DNA from: Hyphomonadaceae bacterium UBA4763
GTDB taxonomy: Bacteria > Pseudomonadota > Alphaproteobacteria > Caulobacterales > Aquidulcibacteraceae
Length of the DNA: 17,820 nt
NCBI GenBank assembly: GCA_002403455.1
Contig: DHHV01000125.1
Coordinates: 1 to 17,820 of the forward strand
Reading direction: 5' to 3'
Part shown: in pieces, positions 1 through 5,878 of the stretch
Layout: every line of letters begins with the position of its first letter
How positions within the stretch are numbered: position 1 is the stretch's first letter
Notes under the pieces: model-generated
What the model saw: the letters and a program-made list of their open reading frames with translations, nothing else
Databases searched by the model: none
What the model was told of the DNA's origin: nothing
Program-made: the position numbers and the translations under genes

Positions 1-2560
1 CGGCGGCTGTCGATGATTTGGCCCGTTTGGCGGCCGTTTTTTTCTTCTTGGCTGGAGCGGTGGCGGCGCGCGCGTCGATCAGCGCTGCGGCGTCCGTTAA
101 GCTGACCGACGCAGGATCGGCGCCTTTCGGCAAGGTCGCGTTGGTCTCGCCATCGGTGATGTAGGGGCCATGCCCCCCCGCCATGACTTTTAAGGCCTTG
201 CCGCTTTGTGGATGGGCCCCGAGTTCGGCGAGCGGGGCCGGCGCCCCGGTGCGGCCGCGACGCGGGCCCGACGCCCCGCTCGCTTTGTCCGCCAACACCG
301 ACACGGCGCGGTTAAGACCAATTTCAAAGACGTCCTCGACGCTCGACAGATTGGCGTAAGCCTTGCCATGTTGGACATAGGGGCCAAAGCGGCCAATGCC
401 GGCCAAAATTTGGGCGCCGTCTTCGGGATGCGGTCCGACCTCGCGTGGCAAGTTCAACAGCCGCAATGCGCGCTCAAGATTGATGTCAGAAGGGCTCCAG
501 CCCTTGGGCAGGCTGGCGCGCTTGGGCTTGTCGCCGCCGCCCAATTGCACATAAGGGCCAAAGCGCCCGGATTTGAGCCACACGCTCTCGCCCGATTGCG
601 GATCAAGGCCAAGATCGCGATCGGCGGCCGCGGCGGCGGCTTCCTCGCTCTGCCCCAATTGGCGAGTGAAACGGCATTCGGGATAGTTGGAACACCCGAT
701 AAAGGCGCCGAATTTACCGGTCTTGAGCGATAAGAGCCCTGTGCCGCAGGTCGGGCAGGCGCGCGGATTGGCGCCGTCCTCGCGCTCGGGGAAGATATGT
801 GGCGCGAGGCTTTGAGTAAGCGCTTCCAGCACCTCGGAAATGCGCAAATCGGCGGTGTCGTCGATGGCGGCGCGAAAAGCGCGCCAAAATTCTTCCAATA
901 GATCTTTCCAGAACAGATCGCCGGCCGAGACCTTGTCGAGCTGCTCCTCAAGGCCGGCTGTGAAGTCATATTGGACATAACGCGCAAAGAAGTTTTCCAG
1001 GAAGGCGATGACCAGGCGGCCTTTGTCTTCGGGAATGAAGCGGTTGCGGTCGACCCGCACATAATTGCGCTCGCGCAACACCGACAGGATCGAGGCGTAG
1101 GTCGAAGGCCGGCCAATGCCCAATTCTTCCATTTTTTTGACGAGGGACGCCTCGCTATAGCGCGGCGGCGGCTCGGTCGTGTGTTTTTCCGGCGTCGCCT
1201 TGGCGATCCTGACGGCTTCGCCCTTGGCGAGCGGCGGCAGACGCGCCTCGTCTTCGTCCTCGGGCGCCTGATCGTCGCGATCTTCGCGATAGACCCGCAA
1301 AAACCCGTCAAAGCGCAGGACCTGGCCGGTGGCCCGCAAGGCGACTTTGCCGTCGGCGGAGGGGATTTCCGCCGTCGTGCGCTCAAAAGCCGCCGCTTCC
1401 ATTTGGCTGGCGATCGCCCGCTTCCAGATCAGGTCATAGAGCTTGGCCATGTCCGGCTCGAGCCGCAAGCGATCGGGCAGGCGGGCAAAATCGGTCGGGC
1501 GGATTGCTTCGTGCGCTTCCTGGGCGTTTTTGGCCTTGGAGGCGTAACGGCGCGGCTTTTCTGATAGATAACGCTCGCCAAATTCTGCGCCGATGACGCG
1601 CCGCGAGGCGTGGATCGCCTCTTCGGCCATTTGCACGCCATCGGTCCGCATATAGGTGATGAGGCCGACCGTCTCGCCGCCGAGATTGACGCCCTCATAG
1701 AGCTTTTGGGCGATCTGCATGGTGCGGCTGGCGGCAAAGCCGAATTTGCGCGCCGCTTCTTGTTGCAGGCTGGAGGTGATGAAAGGCGGCGGCGGATTGC
1801 GCTTGACCGGCTTGCTTTCGATTTCGGCAATGGAGAAGGTCCCGGCGCGGATGGCGGCGACGATGCGGTCGGCCTCGGCGGCGCTGGCGATGTCAAATTT
1901 TCCGAGCTTTTTGCCGTCAAACGCGACAACGCGGGCCAGAAACGGCGCGCCGGCCGCGCTCAGCGCATCGACCGCGATCGTCCAATAATCCTGCGGGCGG
2001 AATTTCTCGATTTCGAGCTCGCGCTCGCAGACCAAGCGCAACGCGACCGATTGCACGCGCCCGGCCGAGCGCGCGCCCGGCAATTTGCGCCACAAAACGG
2101 GGCTCAAGGTAAAGCCGACCAGATAATCGAGCGCGCGCCGCGCCAAATAGGCCTCGACCAGCGGCATATCGATGGCGCGCGGCCGCGCCATGGCCTCGGT
2201 GACGGCGGACTTGGTGATGGCGTTGAAGGTGACGCGTTCGATCGCGACCGATTTCAGCGCGCCTTTGGCGGCGAGCGCCTCGCGCACATGCCAGGAAATG
2301 GCTTCGCCCTCGCGATCGGGGTCGGTCGCCAGGATCAGCCGTTGGGCGCCTTTCAGCGACTGGCCGATCTCGCGCAATTGCCGCGCGCCGCGATCATCGG
2401 CTTCCCAATCCATCGCGAAATTTTCGTCCGGTCGCACCGAGCCGTCTTTAGCCGGCAGATCGCGGACATGGCCGAAGGAAGCGAGCACCGTGAAATCGGG
2501 CCCGAGATATTTTTCGATGGTCTTGGCCTTGGCCGGGGATTCGACGACGACAACATTCAT
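1..2560 (-). CDS. topA: DNA topoisomerase I (type IA), 3' end outside the window
   Basis: Relaxes negatively supercoiled DNA by cutting one strand and passing the other through. The ATG is at 2560, and 853 codons are readable before the window edge. The protein opens with the Toprim motif MNVVVVESPAKAKTIEKYL and has the acidic metal site ATDPDREGEAI. The active-site region is GLITYMRTDG, with the catalytic tyrosine at residue 303. Near positions 680-760 one C4 zinc finger (CPTC, then CSNYPEC) is followed by repeats of the GRFGPYV type (GRFGPYVQ twice, GHGPYI once). The last visible residues are a basic tail (PAKKKKTAAKRAKSS), as usual in alphaproteobacterial TopA, so little is probably missing. 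The gene is transcribed away from the small gene at 2750. Antisense frames across it are open only because the sequence is GC-rich. Confidence 0.97.
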   Translation of the reverse strand, partial: MNVVVVESPAKAKTIEKYLGPDFTVLASFGHVRDLPAKDGSVRPDENFAMDWEADDRGARQLREIGQSLKGAQRLILATDPDREGEAISWHVREALAAKGALKSVAIERVTFNAITKSAVTEAMARPRAIDMPLVEAYLARRALDYLVGFTLSPVLWRKLPGARSAGRVQSVALRLVCERELEIEKFRPQDYWTIAVDALSAAGAPFLARVVAFDGKKLGKFDIASAAEADRIVAAIRAGTFSIAEIESKPVKRNPPPPFITSSLQQEAARKFGFAASRTMQIAQKLYEGVNLGGETVGLITYMRTDGVQMAEEAIHASRRVIGAEFGERYLSEKPRRYASKAKNAQEAHEAIRPTDFARLPDRLRLEPDMAKLYDLIWKRAIASQMEAAAFERTTAEIPSADGKVALRATGQVLRFDGFLRVYREDRDDQAPEDEDEARLPPLAKGEAVRIAKATPEKHTTEPPPRYSEASLVKKMEELGIGRPSTYASILSVLRERNYVRVDRNRFIPEDKGRLVIAFLENFFARYVQYDFTAGLEEQLDKVSAGDLFWKDLLEEFWRAFRAAIDDTADLRISEVLEALTQSLAPHIFPEREDGANPRACPTCGTGLLSLKTGKFGAFIGCSNYPECRFTRQLGQSEEAAAAAADRDLGLDPQSGESVWLKSGRFGPYVQLGGGDKPKRASLPKGWSPSDINLERALRLLNLPREVGPHPEDGAQILAGIGRFGPYVQHGKAYANLSSVEDVFEIGLNRAVSVLADKASGASGPRRGRTGAPAPLAELGAHPQSGKALKVMAGGHGPYITDGETNATLPKGADPASVSLTDAAALIDARAATAPAKKKKTAAKRAKSSTAA

Positions 2561-2699
2561 GGACGGCTCGAGTCTCTTCGCGGGTGCAGCAAAATCATCA
2601 AATGGCCCCGACCTTGGTCGCGGACGTCTTGAAAGTCAACGAAGCCGGCCAGGGCGCCTTCACGGACGCGGCGTCCTGAAAATCGCGTATAACGCGAAT

Positions 2700-2728
2700 T
2701 TGACATTAATTATAACCTTAGGTAGAAT
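2700..2728 (+). promoter_or_regulatory. Sigma70-type promoter for the 73-aa gene and probably rsfS-rlmH
   Basis: A perfect -35 box TTGACA (2700-2705) is followed by a 17-base spacer and a -10 box TAGAAT (2723-2728, five of six bases match TATAAT). Transcription would start near 2735, giving a very short leader before the start codon at 2750 or 2768. The AT-rich stretch stands out from its GC-rich surroundings. Function is inferred from the match alone. Confidence 0.7.
2709..2714 (-). promoter_or_regulatory. Candidate -10 box for topA
   Basis: Reading the minus strand, a perfect TATAAT lies inside the spacer of the opposing promoter, about 150 bases upstream of the topA ATG. The hexamer 17 bases further upstream, TTCGTT, is a poor -35 box (two of six). 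If used, the two divergent promoters would overlap and compete. This is a weak call based on one hexamer. Confidence 0.3.
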
Positions 2729-2749
2729 CTAAACGAAGACGATGAATGG

Positions 2750-2971
2750 TTGATCACGGCGCTAAAGATGGATGTGAGCTCTGAAGGGAAAAGTGCGGGC
2801 GCCAGGGGTCCAGCGGCGCGGCGGCTGGAAACGGCCGCCTATATTGCTGACTTGTCGGTGGATTTGGCGCTGCTGGCCAATCGGGCCGGGTTGGACGCAG
2901 TTGCCGGCGCGTTGCTGGTCGCAGCGCAGACCGCGCGCCTCAATGCTGATCGCCCGGCAGCGGTCGAATAG
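2750..2971 (+). CDS. Small alpha-helical protein of unknown function (73 aa)
   Basis: A short gene directly behind the near-consensus promoter at 2700-2728. The TTG at 2750 gives 73 residues. An in-frame ATG at 2768 gives 67 residues and may be the real start; neither has a clear Shine-Dalgarno. The second half (AAYIADLSVDLALLANRAGL, then an alanine-rich run) looks like one or two amphipathic helices. It resembles short uncharacterised alphaproteobacterial proteins with a YIADL...LARxAGLDTLAYLL pattern that I recall, but I cannot confirm this by search. There is no signal peptide or membrane segment. It lies about 100-175 bases upstream of rsfS on the same strand, so the genes may be co-transcribed. 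I assign no function. Confidence 0.6.
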   Translation: MITALKMDVSSEGKSAGARGPAARRLETAAYIADLSVDLALLANRAGLDAVAGALLVAAQTARLNADRPAAVE

Positions 2972-3025
2972 CGTAAACGCACGCAGCTCGGCTTTGCCTT
3001 CGCCGTTGAGCGTGCTATGCAATAA

Positions 3026-3044
3026 CAAGCGAGCGACTCGCTTG
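3026..3044 (+). other. Perfect hairpin upstream of rsfS
   Basis: CAAGCGAG and CTCGCTTG form an 8-bp perfect inverted repeat around the loop CGA. No T-run follows on the plus strand, so it is not an ordinary terminator. It lies between the 73-aa gene and rsfS and may shape the intercistronic mRNA. Role unknown. Confidence 0.4.
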
Positions 3045-3145
3045 CGGGAAAAAGAAAGGCGCTTTCACTGACCACTCAGCCTCCGTCGCATGGCCACCCC
3101 CCGGAAACTGGTGGGAGCTTCGCCCAAACGCCCGAGATCGAAAGC

Positions 3146-3454
3146 TTGATCGACGACGTGATTTTACGGTCCCTCGACGACGACAAGGCGGAAGATGTGC
3201 TGGTGATTGATCTGGCCGGGAAATCCTCGCTCGCCGACGCCATGATTGTCGCTTCGGGGCGCTCGCAGCGCCATGTCGGCGCGCTGGCTGACCATTTGAT
3301 GCGCAAGCTGAAAGACGCGGGCGTCGGCAAAGTGCGGGTCGAGGGCCTGCCGCAATGCGATTGGGTGTTGCTGGATGCGGGCGATGTAATCGTACATGTG
3401 TTCCGTCCCGAAGTGCGCGCGTTTTATGGCATTGATCGGATGTGGGATCACTGA
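3146..3454 (+). CDS. rsfS: Ribosomal silencing factor RsfS
   Basis: RsfS (Iojap/YbeB family) binds uL14 on the 50S subunit and blocks joining with 30S when nutrients are short. With the TTG start at 3146 the protein is 102 residues, normal for the family. Family features are LDDDKAEDV near residue 10, SGRSQRHVGALADHL in the middle, and the C-terminal block CDWVLLDAGDVIVHVFRPE followed by FYGIDRMW. The start is uncertain. No in-frame ATG exists. The frame stays open upstream to a stop at 3021-3025, and an in-frame CTG at 3068, with AAAGG a few bases upstream, would add 26 mostly proline- and threonine-rich residues. The homologous part begins at about the TTG, so I keep that. rlmH follows after 27 bases, a very common partnership. 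The usual upstream neighbour nadD is absent here. Confidence 0.93.
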   Translation: MIDDVILRSLDDDKAEDVLVIDLAGKSSLADAMIVASGRSQRHVGALADHLMRKLKDAGVGKVRVEGLPQCDWVLLDAGDVIVHVFRPEVRAFYGIDRMWDH

Positions 3455-3481
3455 TCGGCCCGTTTTAGCCGCTGCTTCTTT

Positions 3482-3949
3482 ATGATCATTAGTCTGGTTG
3501 CGATCGGCCGCTATCGGTCGGGGTTGGAAACGGCGCTGACCGATGACTATATAGCGCGGGCTCAGCTGACCGGGCGCGGGCTGGGTTTGCAGGCGCGGCT
3601 CGTTGAGATTGTCCCGCGCAAGGACAACCAAGCGGCGGAAAGCGCGGCGATTTTGGCGGCCTTGCCGGCCGGGGCGGCGCTTGCTGCGCTGGATGAGCGC
3701 GGCGACAATCTCAGCTCGGGGGCGCTGGCGCGCAAGCTGGCGGCATGGCGCGATGGCGGGCGGGCGGAAGCGATGCTGGCGATCGGCGGGGCGGATGGCC
3801 ATACGGAGGACCTGCGGGCCCGCGCCGATCTGGTGCTATCCTTTGGCGCGCAGACCTGGCCCCATAAATTGGTGCGGGCGATGGCGGCGGAACAGATTTA
3901 CCGGGCGATGACGATCCTCGCCGGCCATCCCTATCACCGCGAGGGCTAG
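3482..3949 (+). CDS. rlmH: 23S rRNA (pseudouridine1915-N3)-methyltransferase RlmH
   Basis: A SPOUT-class enzyme that methylates the pseudouridine at position 1915 (E. coli numbering) in helix 69 of 23S rRNA, using S-adenosylmethionine. The length, 155 residues, matches the family. Diagnostic parts are LDERG (residues 70-74), the SAM-site loop IGGADGH (101-107), TWPHKLVR (125-132) and the C-terminal EQIYRAMTILAGHPYHR block. The ATG at 3482 is the only sensible start and has no strong Shine-Dalgarno, so translation may be coupled to rsfS 27 bases upstream. The stop codon (3947-3949) sits inside the first arm of a palindromic repeat-like element. The next gene converges on it from the other strand. 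Confidence 0.96.
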   Translation: MIISLVAIGRYRSGLETALTDDYIARAQLTGRGLGLQARLVEIVPRKDNQAAESAAILAALPAGAALAALDERGDNLSSGALARKLAAWRDGGRAEAMLAIGGADGHTEDLRARADLVLSFGAQTWPHKLVRAMAAEQIYRAMTILAGHPYHREG

Positions 3950-4037
3950 AGCAGCGGGTGGTTTATCGAAATCGCGCGATGCTCTCGTTCTTCTTTATGG
4001 TCGCGCCGGGGGATCGAAAAACCGGTTCCCACTTTTT
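3946..4037. repeat. Probable dispersed alphaproteobacterial palindromic element
   Basis: The arms AGAGCA (3948-3953) and TGCTCT (3980-3985) pair, and are followed by the palindrome AACCGGTT (4020-4027) in the context AAAAACCGGTTCCCACTTTTT. On the minus strand this reads AAAAAGTGGGAACCGGTTTTT and ends in CTCTAG. I recall this signature from short intergenic repeats in Rhizobiales and related genomes. Only one copy is in the window, so its repeated nature cannot be shown here. It fills nearly the whole gap between the convergent rlmH and amylase genes. Confidence 0.5.
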
Positions 4038-4057
4038 AGCCCGGCGCTCTCGGCGCT

Positions 4058-5794
4058 TTATTCCACCGCCAAAAACCGCCCCTCGAGGCCCGCCAGCGGG
4101 GCCAAGAGGCGCCCCTGCACGTCTGTGGCGCTCAAAATCTCGCCAGTTTCCAGGTCGCGCAGCTTGGTCGCGCCGCCGCCAAGCGCTGCCGGCGCAAACG
4201 CGAGGGTGCGGGGCGCCTCGCCGACGTTCATTACAAACAGGATGCGCCGGGCGCCGCGCGATTTCAGGACGACAAAAGTCTCGCGATCAGCGTGAACATG
4301 CTGGCGCACGCCCGCCCATAGCGCCTGTTCGTCGGCCCGCAAGCGCATCAGCCGGGCGACGAGGTCTTTCAGCGCCAAGGCGCGGGGATCGAGCGCCTCA
4401 GCGGCGATGGTGAGGCCCGGAACCAGGCCATCGGTGCGCGAAACATGGTCATCGCAAAGGCCAAATTCGGCGCAATTGTCGATGACCTGCTCGGCGAAAT
4501 TGGGATGTTCCTGGCCAAGCTCTTCGCCGTAATAAAGCGTGATCGGGCCGGACCAAGCGGTCATGAACTTGAACGCCAAAGCGTGGCGCGTCCAATAGGC
4601 CTCATCGGCGATGTCGGCGACCTTGTGGCGCTGCAACAAATCGCCAAACCGGACGAGGTCGTGATTGCCGAGCATCAGATTGGGCATTGCCCGCTCTGGG
4701 TAAGTGCGATGCGCGCCCAGCGCCCAGTCATCGAGCAAAGTGGTCGCCGGCAGGCGGTTTTTGGCGTGCTCTTCGCCGCCCAAAACCTGCACGAGCGCAT
4801 AACGCACGGGAAAATCAAAGGCGCTGTCGAGCGCGCGGACGCGGTCATCGCCATAGGCGCTGGCGCGGATGCGATCGGCGCGGTCCCAGACTTCGCCGAC
4901 CATGTAGCACAAGGTGCCCCAGCGCTCGCCGCGGGCCTGTCGGGCCGCGCAAGTCTCCTCGACGACGCGGCGGATTTGCGCCCAGGCTTGCGGGGGCACT
5001 TGGAAAGCCTGGTCAAAGCGCCAGCCGTCAATGCCGACCGCCTCGATCCAATAGGTCGCCACCTCTTGAAAGAAGGCGAGGCTGTCGGGGTGGCGGTAAT
5101 CAACAACGCGTCCCGGATAATCCTTCGGATTGCCCGGGTAATCTGCCGGATTGGTGGAATCGACCGGGCGCTTGCCGCTCGGAGAGGCGACGACATCGCC
5201 TTTGTGATGGCCAAAAACGCCGTCGAGAAAGACATAAAGCCCGCGCGCATGCGCGGCGTCGACGAGCGCGCGCAGGTCTTGAAGCGTGCCAAACCGCGGA
5301 TCGACCTTGAAATAATCGCGCGCGAAATAGCCGGTGGCGTCGAGCTTCAAATCGGCTGGATGCGGCCCATTGACGCGCATTTGCGGCGCGCCGGAATGGC
5401 TGTCGAAAATCGGGGTCAGCCACAGCGCATTGACCCCGAGGCTGGCGATGTAATCGAGCGCCAGCGTCACCCCTTTCAGATCGCCGCGATGGGCGCTCGG
5501 CCCATAGCCCGCGCCATAGCCCGCGCCGCCGCCATTGGCGAAGGACTCGACCATCACTTGGTAAATCCGCAGATTACAGGCCGGCGCATCGCCGCCAAGG
5601 CAAGCGAGCGATCGATCTTCGGCAAAAGCCGGCCGGTCGATCACGGTCGGCGGGTCGTTCGCGGTCGCGGATGGGGCGGACATGGCGGCGGTCAAACCCA
5701 TGAAAATGGCTCCTAATGCCCCGCCAAAGCGCGCACCGGGAGGCACACGCGCGCGGCGCCGACCCATGCGCTGAAGAAGGGGCGTCAATCTCAT
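4058..5794 (-). CDS. Secreted GH13 alpha-amylase-family glycoside hydrolase
   Basis: A retaining glycosidase of family GH13, probably cutting alpha-1,4-glucans or maltodextrins outside the cytoplasm. It has 578 residues from the ATG at 5794. A signal peptide with an arginine-rich start and the hydrophobic run GGALGAIFMGLTAAMSA ends at ATA|N (cleavage after about residue 45); an in-frame ATG at residue 10 is an alternative start. The catalytic regions are all present: FLDGVFGHH (D191), GWRFDQAF (nucleophile D261), YMVGEVWD (acid/base E301) and LGNHD (D379). Region I has Gly where most members have Asn (DGVFGH instead of DxVxNH). Six cysteines (C65, C73, C282, C296 and two in DNCAEFGLC) fit disulfides in a periplasmic or secreted protein. 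A glycine/tyrosine-rich insert lies near residues 88-98. The exact substrate and subfamily cannot be fixed by reading. It is divergent from the second GH13 gene across a 78-base gap. Confidence 0.9.
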   Translation of the reverse strand: MRLTPLLQRMGRRRARVPPGARFGGALGAIFMGLTAAMSAPSATANDPPTVIDRPAFAEDRSLACLGGDAPACNLRIYQVMVESFANGGGAGYGAGYGPSAHRGDLKGVTLALDYIASLGVNALWLTPIFDSHSGAPQMRVNGPHPADLKLDATGYFARDYFKVDPRFGTLQDLRALVDAAHARGLYVFLDGVFGHHKGDVVASPSGKRPVDSTNPADYPGNPKDYPGRVVDYRHPDSLAFFQEVATYWIEAVGIDGWRFDQAFQVPPQAWAQIRRVVEETCAARQARGERWGTLCYMVGEVWDRADRIRASAYGDDRVRALDSAFDFPVRYALVQVLGGEEHAKNRLPATTLLDDWALGAHRTYPERAMPNLMLGNHDLVRFGDLLQRHKVADIADEAYWTRHALAFKFMTAWSGPITLYYGEELGQEHPNFAEQVIDNCAEFGLCDDHVSRTDGLVPGLTIAAEALDPRALALKDLVARLMRLRADEQALWAGVRQHVHADRETFVVLKSRGARRILFVMNVGEAPRTLAFAPAALGGGATKLRDLETGEILSATDVQGRLLAPLAGLEGRFLAVE

Positions 5795-5872
5795 CTGCGA
5801 ACCGTTGTAGGAAAATTACTTGCCACGGTCTATGCGGTTGGCGTCTTTGTCGCAGGCGGGATCAGAAAGGCA
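5795..5872. promoter_or_regulatory. Shared divergent control region of the two GH13 genes
   Basis: These 78 bases must carry start signals for both genes. No consensus -35/-10 pair is clear on either strand. ACCGT (5802-5806) and ACGGT (5825-5829) form a spaced inverted repeat, and the word GTTGTA (5804-5809) followed by TAC (5817-5819) recurs upstream of the receptor gene at 7895-7907. AGAAAGG (5864-5870) is a ribosome-binding site for the plus-strand gene. Confidence 0.4.
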
Positions 5873-5878
5873 ATGACG

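Noticed and set aside
206..2632. Several plus-strand open frames opposite topA
   Set aside because: The minus-strand reading gives an unbroken TopA with Toprim, active-site and zinc-finger motifs; the plus frames are shadows.
4445..5716. 423-codon open frame on the plus strand inside the secreted amylase gene
   Set aside because: It is antisense to a gene with all GH13 catalytic motifs and is a product of codon bias.
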